A stretch of 64,000 nt of DNA from Blasia pusilla (Eukaryota > Marchantiophyta > Marchantiopsida > Blasiales): positions 17,236,001-17,300,000 of the forward strand of contig CM114271.1 of the NCBI GenBank assembly GCA_050084515.1, given 5' to 3'. The notes beneath the pieces are model-generated. The model did not search any database, was not told where the DNA came from, and saw only the letters and a list, made by a program, of their open reading frames with translations. The position numbers were made by a program, and so were the translations under genes. This document shows, piece by piece, positions 35,341 through 48,639 of the stretch. The first letter of the stretch is position 1. Every line of letters starts with the position of its first letter.

Positions 35341-37843
35341 CTCGGGTCTCGTGACGTTCGAACGGTATGGAATGAATGAGTGTTATTAGTGGTAAAATGA
35401 TTGGTCGATTGATTGATTTGCTATGCATATGCAAAATCAGTTCCCCGGAATTATATGTTCTTTTTTTTATTCTTAGAAGTAGAAAAGGAAGTCAGGAATT
35501 GAGATACAAAATTTGATAAGTCAAACTCGAAAATCAATTCTACCAGCTTAGCGAATGATTAATAGTTTGAAATGAATCTTCATAATTTAAAACAAATCTG
35601 CCGCGATTTTTAGTGGTTGGTGAGGCGAAAATGGATAGAGAGTTGAGTGAGTCGATGACCACCAACCACTTTGGCTTGACATATCAATGCCGATGTTTAT
35701 GCATGTTGTAATGCCATTGAGATGTAATGATGAAAACGAGTAGTGACAACGTAAAGAGAGTATTACAACAAGGGATGAGTTGATGATTCTCGAGGAAATG
35801 GTCAACATCTATTTTCAAGAAATTATCAAAAGATACATTGTAAAAGCAATAGATTCGTCGCTCACATGTCTGGCCGAAAAGAAGTGACTCTTTGATTCTT
35901 TATGATACATGACCCGTAGAACCTTTAGTATGTGCAACTCAACACACTAAATCAGAATAGGTTGGATCAACAACCACCACATCACCCAATAAACGAAAGC
36001 CACTTCTAGATATCATAAGATAAACTCTTCGACAAGAGTTGCTTGTCTAGTAGAAGGTAGAATATCTAGTTGCTTTTGTCCAACGATATACCTTGCACTA
36101 CAAGCCATTGATATTATGACCTCTTCGATCACATCATGGGTCGTTGTTCATTCTCCACCATAGGTACATCGCAGATTCTGTGTACCCTTTGCATGAATAC
36201 GATCCCCGCATACAAAATTAGGCATACTTAGAAGAGAAAGATGAGGAAGTCCAAAGTATAATTGTAAAGTTTTCAAGAATATACTCTGTGGAAGACGAAG
36301 TGGAAGAATAAAAGGATTTGCAATAAGTCATACCCCCACTGCAACACCCGCACATGAATGTAGAAAATTTGGAAGAGTGTTAGAGGATGCCTCAAAGAGA
36401 ATGTTGGAAAAGTTGATTTTATACAAATTCTCAAAGATAAGCTCTTGAAATCAATTAATCCCTTCGGAAAAATCCATTTATTGGAAGGGGATAAAATTTC
36501 TTGTGTATCAAGAGGAAGAAGAGCCCAGACAGATTTGACTTGTTTGGAATAGTACATGAAGCCAATTGGCATACCAAACAATTAAACCCTTTTGATACAA
36601 TTGATACATAGTAGGTGGGATGAATATTGAGGAAAGGCATGAAGGAGACCATACTCAACATTTACTAGGTTGGAACTTTAAGCTTAAGATAGAGAGTTTC
36701 TCCAGAAAATAGGTATAAGCAAAAAACCACTTTAGAAGGAGAACCTATAATGTGGGTATTATTAATATACAAGAGAAGAAATAAGATGAAAATGTTTGTG
36801 CTAATGATGAAAGGGCGCAAAAATGTGCAATGGAAAAAAGTGGGCCACCCATGGGATCATCTTGACATATGCCACATCATGCCCACATGCTTATTGAAAG
36901 ATACTATATTTTCTAAAAGTATTATGGTGAAAATAGATAATGGGTGAATCATAGGTAAGAAGGAGTGAACAATGGAATGAGACTTGGTAGTTGTCCTCCT
37001 ACAAAGCATAACTCCTCGAATATGGACACGCAAGAAACTAAATTCAATATGTTAGCCATATCAACTTATATTGCTAATCTATTACCCAATCTAGATGAAT
37101 ATCAAGATTGAAGTATATCCCATGAATCACTATCTCACAATCATTAGGGATACCCACTCCAAATTGATGAGGAAATATGTGGATGCTAAAGTGGGGATAA
37201 AATTGCAAGCATAAGGATTGACTAACCAGGCATAATAAAACTTGTCCAATAGCCAAAGGACGCCTATTAGAAGGAGGCTTATCCATACTCAAAATATGAT
37301 AAGCCCTAAAGAGCCTAAGGATGAAGATTCAACAAAATATTAAGTGTTGAATTTTTAAGATTTTTTTTAAACTAAATATTTGGGTTTTTGGTTTCCACGC
37401 AGGTAAATTTTTCTAATAGATTTCTTGTCAATGATAAGATGTCCAATGGAACATTCAAGATTAAATATTCAAGAAGTTTTTGAAGAAATTACTGAATATT
37501 TGACTTAGGAAAAACCTTGCTAATTTGCAAAGGATAGAATATGGAAAACACCTTTTCGTAATATTACTAATGTATACACACACCTTCTACTGAGACATAA
37601 AGCCACTTGTTGAATATTCTATGATAGAGAAATCGCAAAGATGATAAAAAAACCATATCTAATAGTCAAAATTTCCAGTCAAATTTTATTTTATTTTATT
37701 CCATAAAAGATGGTGTATCACCATTTAAAAGGGATGAATAGCTTCTAAGGGTGTGATTGTGTTCGCAGTTGGAATTGTCAAAGAGGGAGGGTCCCAATGC
37801 TCGAGCTACATGTGAAAACTTACCAACTTGCCCTAAAAATAGG
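35341..37843. other. AT-rich spacer
   Basis: AT-rich DNA with several short minus-strand frames (for example 36,273-36,581 and 36,455-36,661) that overlap and have no recognised domain. They may be remnants of an old retroelement, but no motif supports it. Confidence 0.35.
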
Positions 37844-38041
37844 CTAGATGGGCTGAGTTGCTACTAAGGCCTTTGCTTGAAGTAAATCCTCATTGATTAT
37901 ACTATTCCACTAGATGGGATGAGTTGCTACTAAGGCCTTTGCTTGAAGTAAATCCTCATTGATTATACTATTCCAATAGATGGGATGAGTTGCTACTAAG
38001 GCCTTTGCTTGAAGTAAATGCTAATTGATTATACTATTCCA
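37844..38041. repeat. 66-bp tandem repeat, 3 copies
   Basis: Units begin at 37844, 37910 and 37976 with [C/A]TAGATGGG[A/C]TGAGTTGCTA and end TTATACTATTCCA. Copies differ by only a few bases. Lies in AT-rich spacer; no coding potential. Confidence 0.95.
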
Positions 38042-38995
38042 CTTTGGTCTCACTTTTACTTTGCATTAATATCTTTGCTCCATACTAGTTTTAAATGCAC
38101 ACGTCATTTTCAAAAGTTATCCATACCACATTCTTATTGGAAGGAAAAGAATCCTTCTCTTTTCACTATGGAAAAAAAATAGCTTATGTCTTATTTAGAA
38201 AGCATCATCGGTTGGTTATTCTAACAACAATTAATGTTTTCCAAATGATGACTTGTAATAGAAGCGCCATGGCAATAATAGGGTGCACAATGGACGTTTT
38301 TTAAATACGAAATATTCATGTGATATCAAGCCTAGGACCCAAAGGCTTGAAAAACTAGAACTCTTTTTTTCACATTTTTCAGCCAATAAATTTCTTCCTA
38401 AAAAATTGGTAGATGTTTTCCAAACCAAAGTTACCTTGGGAAAGGCTTTCTTTTTTGGCCCATGTGGCCACCAAAAACCCATATAAATTAGGGGTTGAGA
38501 CCTATCGTCCATAAAGCATGCACAATGAATGAAATTTCCTTTCAAGGAAGACTCCCAACCAATAAATTTTTTTCTTTGTGAAGGAGCATTTCTTACAAAG
38601 AGGAAGATATTGCCACCACCAAAAAAAGAAATCCCAAAAGAAGCAAATCATAATATCCTTAGACCATCAACATTATTCTAGATGCATAGATAAAATTATT
38701 ATCTCCAAGAATTGTACTTTTTTCCTTTCCGTGTGTTCAAACAATACATGTCGAACAAAACCATCCCCCAAATATGTTGAGGGGCCATGAAGTGCTCCTC
38801 AAAAATAAGGGAGCACTTCTTGGCTCTCTCCTCAAATACTTCTTGAAAAGAGGCCAAAAAAATGAAGGATAGACTTGAACTTCTTTGAGTAACAAAAGAA
38901 TCTATATAGATCAAACAAGTATAATTTTTTTTCTCAACAGAAGTTAAATTGTAAAAAAAAATTCTTATCATTTTCTTGCATTTTCCACTCATAAT
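38042..38995. other. AT-rich spacer
   Basis: No gene recognised. Short frames on both strands overlap each other (for example minus 38,231-38,545). Confidence 0.4.
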
Positions 38996-39425
38996 CAAAG
39001 TTGTATGAAAACGGACATGCCCGGCCTGCACCCGAGCCTATGCAGAGCCCGAGGTGGAGCCCGCCGCGTAGACCCGGGCTCACACAGCCCGCACCCGGTA
39101 GGGCTCGCAACGTGGATTTGGCCCCCATTGGACGGGCTCAAGGCCCTACGCGGGCCCTAAGGCAGTATGGCGCGCTTTGGGCGGGCTCCCAGGCCGCTCC
39201 TTGAGGACCTTGCACGGACCTAGAGCCTGTCATGCGGGCCAACCGCAGGCCCTGGCGGGCGACGCAACGGGTGCGGGCTCCATCAGCCCGGGTCTACGCG
39301 GCGGGCTCGAGGGTGGGCTCAGGTACAAGCCGCGACTACTTGCGCCCGCATGGACATGTCCATCCATAGGACGGACATAATTTAAGTTTGTAGACATGGA
39401 CTTTGTCCGTGTGCAACCTTGCTCA
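38996..39425. repeat. GGACA/TGTCC repeat family, copy 6
   Basis: Begins AAGTTGTATGAAAACGGACA and has a GC-rich core (GCCCGCACCCGGTAGGGCTC; GCGGGCTCGAGGGTGGGC). It ends with ATAGGACGGACATAA, TAGACATGGACTTTGTCC and GTGTGCAACCTTGC. About 430 bp overall, which is probably close to a unit length of the family. Confidence 0.7.
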
Positions 39426-41475
39426 TAATATGGTTAAGAAAATGTATACGTCATTTCACTTTCAAAGGTTGATATTTTATTAGCACATTCTTATATTCTA
39501 AAAAATTTCACAAGTAGTAAGTTATATTCATTTTGAATAAATATTTTAACAATTAATTCAATGAAAATGATTATAAAATGGCTGAAAAGCAAGAGGAAGA
39601 CATGAAAAGAAAATTTTATTTGAGAAGAGGTTAAAGTAAGGAACAAAGGCTCGTTTCTTTCTTTTTAACTCCAAATAAAAAGTGGGGAATTAGAGGGATT
39701 TTGATTCTCTTGAAAAGGAAGAAGGGTAGTGAATTCGGTCTAATTGAATCCTAAAATATGGAGGTGGATAGAATATTTTCCAAATTAAAAAGAGAGGAAA
39801 TATTTAAATTAAGAGAGGGAGCCAAAAATAGCATTGGTCTTTTTTTAAAACAAGGGATATGAACTGCTTCCTTAAAAATAAAATAAAAATTTCCAAATGA
39901 GGAGGTTTGAGTTGGGAAAAAAATCCACCCAAAATAAAAACCTTCTATGGAGTGTTTTCCAAATAGAGAATGGAATAATGGGATAGGGGTATAGAAGAAC
40001 CCCATCCGATTATTATGACAACAACTTTTCAAAAGCAAGGGGAAGAAGTTTTCTTTGGATCGTACAACAAGATAGAGGTGTACTATTTTTTTTTCTTACA
40101 TTATATATGTAAATATTTATGCAAAATATGGTATACAAAGAATGGGGAAAGTAGCCTTGGATGGATAAAAACGTTGCACAAGCTCAAGAGATGGTAATAT
40201 TCACGAAGATAAAAACTTGGATGATGGCCAAATTCATGGAAACCAACCCAGTAGATACGATTGTTACTTCTTGCCAACGTACACTTTGCCACAAACATTA
40301 TAAGGTTGGGACATGTCTTAGAATTGAGTGAGGCATCCATGCCATAATTGCCACAAATGCTTTTAGGGAGTATTTCAATGGGAGGGATACAAGGCAAAAG
40401 GAGAAGGCAAAAGAGATTGAGTCTATTGTGGCCAGTTGTAATTTTAGATAGAAGTTGAAGAATTTTTTGTTGCGACTTTGCCAACAATTATTTTCCTGAG
40501 AGAATATGATAACCATAAACCAACGACGGGACATATTTATCGCCATGTCTTTGAGATAATGGAAGAGACCTCATTTTTTCCCTATAAATTCATATCTATA
40601 TATATACACTTGCATAACATGATATTTTTCATGAATTTTTTCCTAAAAATATGGCTTAATATTTTTCCATGTCAAGACCATTCATGCATAAATGCAATTA
40701 TTTATTTATTTTCATATCCTTTCATTTGTGTAATTTATTTTTATCTTGCAGAATTATCTTCTCAAATAAAGAAGAGCATTTTTGGAAAAGGAAAGAAATT
40801 GTGATATTATTCCTTTTTATCATTATTATATCCCATGTTTATGATCTTCATTTGAATTATATTATAGAAATTACACCTTTATATAGGAGATTGTTACAAG
40901 CACTAGCCCCCAAGTGAGGGATTCCTATTTCAACTTATACACATGGTTCCCGCATAAAAATTAGAAATACCCATACATATGAAATTAAAGAAAAGAGAAA
41001 AATACTTGAGAGAATATCTTCAAAATTATTCATTTTGGTTTAATTAAATTTTTGCTCATTTTTTTTAAAAATCATAAAGAAGAACCAACATGAACTCAAA
41101 ATTTTCCATTCTATAATTGAAAGAATGTCCATCATATCTTTGGGCAATGAGGCTTAAGTGTCTATTGTTTTGGGCAATAAACTTTAACATAGGATTAGGA
41201 AATATACTAAATGTTTCTTTTGTTAATTTTTTTGGGTAAGTAGGAAGAAAAACCATTAGAAGGTGCATTTACGATAGAGCTTTGTATCGAACCTATGGAA
41301 AAGAACCATGGATGAATTGGAAATAAAATGGCATATACAACAGATTTTATAAACATAATATTTGTAGATAAGTAAGACAAATCAAGAAAAGAGGGGAGGG
41401 GAAGAGGGAGTATTAGATTGGGTTGCCTCTCTTTTCTCATTCACTTGCTCTCTCATTTTCATTTGCTTGGAGCCT
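39426..41475. other. AT-rich spacer
   Basis: AT-rich DNA with overlapping short frames on both strands (such as minus 40,101-40,487) and no recognised protein family. Confidence 0.4.
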
Positions 41476-41681
41476 CTCTCAAGGTTGCATACGGACAAAG
41501 TCGATGTCCACGCACTTATATCCGTCCCTAAGATAGACATGTCCATGCGGGCAAGGTTGCACGGAAATGGACAAGTCTGTTAATTGGACGGACAGGTCCC
41601 GATATGTCCTCGAAACATGCCCGGCCAGCACCCGAGCCCACCTCATGGCAAGCAAGGTGCAGACTCGGTGCGGGCAGGCTA

Positions 41682-41921
41682 GACGCATGCTCGGGATGGG
41701 CAGGCACGGGCATAGGGTGGGTTGGGCGCAGGCTAGGGCGGGCGGACAGGCGGGCAGGCTCAAGGCAACCGGGTAGGTGTGAGCTCCATGCGGGCAGGCT
41801 GGACGCATGCTCGAGATGGGCAGGCACGGGCATAGGGTGGGTTGGGCGCAGGCTAGGGCGGGCGGACAGGCGGGCAGGCTCAAGGCAACCGGGTAGGTGT
41901 GAGCTCCATGCGGGCAGGCAC
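41682..41921. repeat. 120-bp tandem duplication, 2 copies
   Basis: GACGCATGCTCG[G/A]GATGGGC starts copies at 41682 and 41802. The copies are nearly identical over 120 bp through CATGCGGGCAGGCT. The high identity indicates recent expansion within the GC-rich core. Confidence 0.9.
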
Positions 41922-42322
41922 AGGCTTGGGGCGGACATGCGCGGGTTGGACAATGGACGTAGGCTAGGGCGGGCAAGCGCGGGCTCCAAGCGGCCAAGTG
42001 CGGGCTCAGGGCAGGCAAGCTAGGGCGGGCAAGCGTGGGGTCTCGACTGGTTGGGCACGGGCTAGGACGGGCAGGTGCCGGCTCCAAGCGGGCAAGCGCA
42101 GGCTCAAGGCACGCAGGGCACAGGCTAGTACGGGTAAGCGCAGGATCTAGGCATGCAGGCTAGGGATGGACGCGGGCTAGGGTGGGCAAGCACGGGCTAG
42201 GGCTAGGGCGGGCAAGCATGGGCTTATGGCTGGTTGGGCACGGGCGAGGATGGGCGGGTGCGAACTCCAGGCGGGCACGCGTAGGCTCGAGGTCCACCCT
42301 AAGCCCGCACCTAGGACCTGAA

Positions 42323-42530
42323 AAAATTGGTCCATTGGACCAAGATTTGGTCCAGCGGACCAATTTTTGCGGCCCAGACCCTGCGCCCACGGCTCGCAAG
42401 GCGGGCTCGAGGTCCGAAAGAATTTGGTTCGTTGGACCAAAAATTTCCCACCCTTGGTACCTTCGGTCTTAGCCCGCAAAATTTTGGTCTGCCGGACCAA
42501 ATCTTGATCCTACAGACTAATTTTTGCAAG
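42323..42530. repeat. Cluster of TTGGTCC...GGACCAA palindromes
   Basis: AATTGGTCCATTGGACCAA, TTTGGTCCAGCGGACCAA, TCGTTGGACCAA and TTTGGTCTGCCGGACCAA occur in about 200 bp, each a short inverted repeat with a 2-bp centre or a decayed form. They are confined to copy 7 of the GC-rich family. Confidence 0.8.
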
Positions 42531-42905
42531 CCTTGAGCCCGCACCTAAGGCCCGTAAGGTAGGCTCGAGGCCCTTACCGAGCATGCCCCACGCCGGGCTG
42601 CCAGCTACGCAACGGGTGCGGGCTCGAGTGCGGGCCTTGGGTACCTGTGCCTATAGACTTATGTTTGTCCTATGGACGGACATAAGTCTGCGGACATGGA
42701 CATGTCCATGTGCAACCTTGCATGCGGGCCAAGGCTCCCGTGGCCCAATCTAGGGCCCAAAGCCCGCCCGATGTGGGCCTTCGTGGGGCTCTTGCGGGCC
42801 CTATATGGGCAAGTGGGGAAGTGGCTATGACTTGTAGCCCACACATCTATTCAATCCTTGCCCGCCTTCCTTAATTTAAGCCCTCACAAGCAATTTGGGT
42901 ACCAC

Positions 42906-44600
42906 AAAACCCAAGTGGGGGGAGCCGTGGGGTATGTTTGTAGACATGTGATATTGGTCAATATATCATATCCATTTCGACCATAGTTGATGAAAAATGT
43001 CACCATACATTTCGATGTAAACTAATCAAATATTGCTTTGACAACAATATTCCGAAAAAATCACCTAAGAATTGAAAAATGAAATTAGCTATTGAAATGG
43101 TAGGTAAACCATTCTAAATGGTATTCCAACAAGATTACCATGCATTCCTTTTGTGGTGTTAATATGCTAAGTTCTTCTTGATTTTATGTATATGCAAGAT
43201 GAAAGCTTACCATAAGCAAGGGAAGTTTCTTGATCCACATATGAATGCAACATATGTTTTATCCTAATCATGTATAATTGTAGAACTTTTTGATACATGA
43301 TAGTTAACACATGGAGTAAAATTCTTTGAGAATTACTTTGTTCAAGCATTTTTGTGGAACATCAATGATTGGTTGTGACAATGATATTGTTTAATTACAG
43401 ATTGTGTGGTATGTGGGAGTTAGGACAACCTATACTAAATTTTGACACTATTATGAAGTGGAAATCAAATGTAGGGGGTTGACAAGAAAAGTGAGGAATA
43501 GGAGAATGAGGAAAAGAGAATATGGTAGACTCTTTGTGAGGGGTGTGATAATCCAACAAGAATTACTAGTTGATTACCTAATTTTATCAAATTGGGCAAT
43601 GCTAGATCACATGAATGACTTTTTTTTAGATTGTTAGAATGACCAAATTATGGACCATGTATAGAATGGGACATGTGATGGTTTCCATTCCTGTCTTCCG
43701 AAAGACATTATCATTGATAACTATTAATGATTGCCCTATTCCAATGATGGATGCAAACCTTTCATACATATCAAAATAAGACAAAAGTAAATCCTCTCTC
43801 ATAGCACTTTATCTTGGATATTTTTACACCTGATAGATTACTTACCTCGAGAATTTAGAACTCAATATAAGGGTAGCCTTTCATTTGACAAATAGAGTTG
43901 TTGAGCTTTAGAATGATAGGTGTTTGACACCCATTTGTTAGTTACTTGCACGAGTTGAGTTTGAGACTCCATACCTTTATCATGATGAGAAGAACTGGTG
44001 CAACTCTTTACACATTGAAAACTCATAACAGAAGAAAATCAACGAAAATCTTTTCGAAACTCCTTTATTCTTTCTAAATGATAGTTCGGAAAACAGTGAA
44101 AACTGTCAACAAATACGCAACAAGGAAAGATATCTTCAATTTTTATCAATTTCATATGCTGGATTTTTGTAGTTATGGAGCAAAATGAAGGAAATAAAGG
44201 TCTTTATTTCCTTCACAATCGGAAGTCCAAATTTCTACTTTAAATTCACACTATAATGGAAAATGTTGAGGAAAAAGTATGAGACCTCTGGTTTTCAAAA
44301 TCTAAACAAACGGGTACTTTTTAGGAGAAAACATTAGTTTGTAAGAAGATACTCTCGATGGAAGGAGAAAAGGTTACATATGATATTCGAGTCACTAAAT
44401 GATATGTACATAACCATAAAAATTGAACACGTTAATTGGTACACACATTTTAATCATTCTTCTAATTTTAATACACTTGATACAAGAAAGATGTAATATT
44501 GTAAATTATGTAACCTGAGATGGAAGGATGAAACATACTCTTTGGAAATCATTTTTCTAGGATACAATCGTCCACTTCTTTGCGTAAGAAGTGTTTTCCC
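42906..44600. other. AT-rich spacer
   Basis: No gene or structured repeat recognised. Confidence 0.5.
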
Positions 44601-47540
44601 ACCAACTCACGTAATTGTTGGACAAGGAAGAATTGCATATCGCATGCAGGCCTCACATGGGGCAGGTCTTTAGAGTGATCCTAATAACAGCTGCTTGTTT
44701 CTCATGCAATTGGAGCTGAACAGGTCTGATTTTGGGACTCCCACATACCAATTGTCATGGTCCTCTAATGCGGCAGAATGTGCATTACTTGCTTATTGAA
44801 CATGAATGTGCAGTCCAACAACTAGATTTCATCAAGCTCTGTCTGCAATATGGCTTCAGAAGGGACTGCTATGGATACATTACCTGAAGTAGATGATTTG
44901 GGAAGAAGTACCAGACTTGAATCTCTGGGACACACTATGTCCAGGAGATCCCTTGAGGTCATTTTTTTTCTCAGGTTTCACAAGAAGAAATTTGGTCAGT
45001 CTGTTGGACTGACTATCTCCAATCTCACCCCCACCTTACCTATCTAGAGCTTTGCAGGAAATTCCATCTATCATTTCATGGTCAGAAAATTCGGCATGTA
45101 AGCGGCTATCCCCATTTACCTGAGACTCAGTAACCAATGCTGGAACAAGAAAATCTAGGAATTTCATGATCCAAACGAGGAGCCCTCATGCGCAAGAAGA
45201 AACGCACTCCAAACACATAATGGAGAGCAGAAAAGGCGGATCCCATCAGAATATCAGATGAGCATGACAACAGCTTGCATCGGAAGCACGCACACAAGAA
45301 CAAGAATCTCCATCAGCTTTGATTCATTGAGGATCTCAATAAGCTTCCTAAAACAAGAGGAATACGTACTGCCAAAAGGACCAATGGTGAAGGGAACTTG
45401 TGAAAATGTCTGTCATTGAAGCCAGAGAATTAGTCTTTCCCATCACATGTGAATGCTACAGATTTCCATGGTCAGTCAGGTCATCCAGCTTCTGTCTTAA
45501 CTAATGTCACTATCCCATACCAAGAGAATTCAATTTCTTTGGTAAGACTCCAGGAAATGAGGTAATCTTCACCATATTCCCGTAAACCTATTTCGACCAC
45601 AAGTCATAAGGTTGAACTGACAAACTCCAGATCTACTGGAGTAGGGATGAACACATCGATTCCAATACATACCGGCGATCAACCAAAGTAAGGAAGCGGA
45701 TAAAATCCAAAGATATGAGATAAACTCTGGGAGTATTGAGGGCAATCGATGGCTCCCAGCTGTGATGGAAGATTCAACTGAAGTAGGATTCCACACAAAC
45801 TAATTACATTAGATCGATAGAGTTCTTCCCTTTTATACATGCCGTAATAGGATCAAGGTGCACACCAATATAGAGCTCCACTCTATCCCTTTCAGATCCT
45901 AGATAATAGATACTGCAATATAGATGCACCTGACGGTCACTCTTCAAAGTCTATCTCACAGTCAGCCTTCATTGTGTACCATCTTTAACTACTCGTTCTT
46001 GGAAAGCAGCTACATTCGATATCCCTATCTTGAGAACAATAAAATGTGATCGCTTACCTGAATCGAGAACCTTGTCGCAATCTTCGTGTTTCTGAACCCT
46101 TCCTTTTTCAGCGAAGGCACAGTTCATCAAGTTCTACCTACTCTAGATCCTAGAAACAAGTGTGAGGATTTCTTTCATGGAGAAAGTCAATGCCACCCCC
46201 TGAAGTTTGGCTAAGAAGGAAGTAACCAAGATCAAGGTTTGGACGAAACTGAAATTTTGGAATTTTTAATGTTGTGTTGACCTTTCAAAATGAAATTCCG
46301 GAATCCCAAATGAAAATTTTCAAATTTCTGTTAAGAAAATATTCTTGAAATTTTGCGGTTCCACACCGTTGAACTCAAAATTTCAAAGCCTCAATTTCCA
46401 TCGAACTGCCTTGCATGAAAAATAAAGCCAGGATACTTCTGAACTTTACCATTGACTGCTATGTTACAGTAGGATCACAAGCAACTCACACGATAAGAGG
46501 CAAAAAATGATACCAACTGCATGCTGCAATCCATCACCTTGGAATCATTCTCTTTCAGAATGTTCCACATCTTAGGCATCTCAGCCTATGCCAATGGCCG
46601 CAGCCCTGAGTGAATCCATACATCATATCAGTTAGAATTTGTGATCTAAAAGGAGTCACACAGAGGCAAGGAGAATGATTACAACCACAAGCACAAAGGC
46701 CACTTTGAGCCACGTGCAGCTTCCATACTTTTGGGTTGTGTGATCCGACTAAAATGGTGGGCGGACGGTTCCACTGCTCTATTTTTCACTTCCTGTGCAA
46801 TTCTAACTTGGACTTAGTTGCCAATGCACTCCGGAAGCATTGAGTGAGCTTTGTCTGAGTATGACTCTTCAGGGGAAGTGTAAAATCATCGGAGACATCC
46901 AACTCCTGCACATGAGAGCGTCATTCCAATTGCACTTATGAGCAGAATGCCAGTGCACAGGAAGTATGAAAAAGCAAATTACCTGCAATCACAGTCAGGA
47001 ATGTGTTTAGGATGCTGGTAATTCAGCACAGAACGGCACCTGTAAGAGATGATGAGCAGAGCGAAGTAAATCCATATCTGCATCAGATGCACAGCCTCGG
47101 GCATCTTGTGTGGTCAACCACATGAAAGCCGCTTGGAGAACACTACGAAGTCCATACCTGAGCACGACTTGACTCCTGTGCCATGCCACAATTATTCTCA
47201 GAAGAATTCCAAAACCATAGAGTCGAAACATTCAAGGATCAACATTCCCAAAGAAGTACACCCGTAAATCTTCCAGTGTGCAGTGGGTGAGGCATCTGAG
47301 GGAAACTCGCCCTATGGAAAAGTGGAGTACCTGAAACAAATAACTCCTTTGTTGTAAAGAGAAGGTGTAGAAGACCAGTTCACGGATCTGTGTTCAACAG
47401 GGCAGAAACAGCCAATGACTTAATGCTCATACTCGCAGTCTGATCCTTTCAATCATCTTTCCCGATCTAGAACTGTGCAATTACCATACGAATAGCAATT
47501 CTGCAAGCACACACAAAAATCATGTCTGAACAATCTGGAA
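44601..47540 (-). other. Genic-looking region downstream of F-box locus; possible 3' exons and introns
   Basis: Composition is more balanced than the spacer to the left, and repeats are scarce. On the minus strand several pyrimidine-rich acceptor-like sites appear, for example TTTGTTTCAG|GTAC near 47,332, TGATTGCAG|GT near 46,982 and CATGTGCAG|GAG near 46,916. Minus frames such as 47,007-47,231 and 45,569-45,796 have no recognisable domain. I infer this is the 3' part (introns, untranslated exons) of the adjacent minus-strand gene or a poorly conserved neighbour. Not proven. Confidence 0.35.
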
Positions 47541-48157
47541 TCACAACACACGCCAGGAAATATTCCAGTGGTACCTGGCTCTCTCAACCATAACTTCATG
47601 GTTCAAGTCAGGGCAGTGAGTGGAAATCAAGTGTAACCACCCTTTGTACCGCTTCCATGATTTGTGCAGCAACTCCCACAATTCTTTTCCAATCACAGCC
47701 TCATTGGGGCTGACCTGTTTGACAGATCCCGACTTCCAATGTACCTCAAAGTCAGAACTACTCACTGCTAATGAGTATGTACTCTGGGGGTCTTCACACC
47801 AAGGTGTCAGAGAGCTAATGGCAATCGTGCCATCTTTGTTATCATCCAGAACTCCGTGAGCTTTGTTATCTTCAGTCAGGCAACCTGCTTCTTTCACCTT
47901 TCTCAGCATCATATTTGCTATGCAGTCTGCCCGTCCCATGAAAGCAACTCCAAAGGCCTCGTATAACAGGATCCAATCATGGCCTGTCAACTTTCTGATG
48001 AGAGAGTACATAACAGTTGAAGGGTGACGCGAATTTTGTAACCCGTTGTCATACCACTCATTCAAGGCACGACGAAGATAGTCATAGCCTTTCCTGAATA
48101 CGTGAAACCGATGCCGTACGTTTGCTGACATGGACAGGTTTTTCTTGAATACCCACC
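47541..48157 (-). CDS. Second coding exon of F-box locus (inferred), conserved-looking C-terminal domain of unknown function
   Basis: A long minus-strand open frame ends at a TGA at 47541. It is open from a good acceptor (TAAGCAG|GTGGG) at 48157, upstream of the first Met at 48131. The protein is Trp/Tyr-rich and charged (FRKGYDYLRRALNEWYDNG; LTGHDWILLYEAFGVAFMGR; LWELLHKSWKRYKGWLHLIS). It looks like a globular domain, not random translation. It lies about 500 bp downstream of the F-box exon on the same strand, in the position where an F-box protein's C-terminal substrate-binding region would be. I therefore infer it is the next exon, but the donor in the F-box exon was not fixed. No family recognised. 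A separate gene starting at Met 48131 is the alternative. Confidence 0.6.
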
Positions 48158-48639
48158 TGCTTACCCACCCAAATTAACCTGACAAGTTAGAGCTTACGGC
48201 CGAGTCGCGGCAGGGAGAAAAATAAGGACTTCAGTACTCTACTTATATCCCAGTGTCCCACCGACCATAGAAGAGCAACCGTGGATAGAGCCAAATGCAG
48301 GATTGGTACAAAACGTCAGAAACACGAACAACAAATGTGAGGAATCATTGAATCAACAATTCCCAGCTCAACCTTCACTAGGAAAGGAGAGCTTTCCATC
48401 ACCATCATTATAAATCCTGTGCGTTCGAATACAATAAAATCAACCGATCACAAAATCCAAAGCCAAAATAAAGGCGAATTACCCCCGTTATGGCATTTTG
48501 CACCTTCCGTTGAAATTACGTGCGAGCGAATATAGTCCACTTACCCAATAGCGAAATCCAAATATAAACGAAGGCCACTCAACCTGGGAAGTGCACTCCG
48601 TGTTGTTCCTCAAAAAACTCGCGTGCGTGCGAATACAAT

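Larger units (their letters stand above)
41476..42905. repeat. GGACA/TGTCC repeat family, composite copy 7
   Basis: A forward module (AAGGTTGCATACGGACAAAG) lies at 41,480. A second start (GCAAGGTTGCACGGAAATGG) lies at about 41,550. A long GGGC[A/G]GGC-rich core follows, and the end modules are ATGGACGGACATAAGTC and CATGTGCAACCTTGC at about 42,675-42,722. The core is expanded by internal duplication. Very strong G/C skew makes long frames on both strands (up to 202 codons); none is a gene. Confidence 0.75.

Noticed and set aside
41479-42087. Long frames on both strands (202 and 139 codons) in the GC-rich block
   Set aside because: Strong strand skew and internal 120-bp duplication keep frames open on both strands at once; peptides are low-complexity Pro/Ala/Cys.
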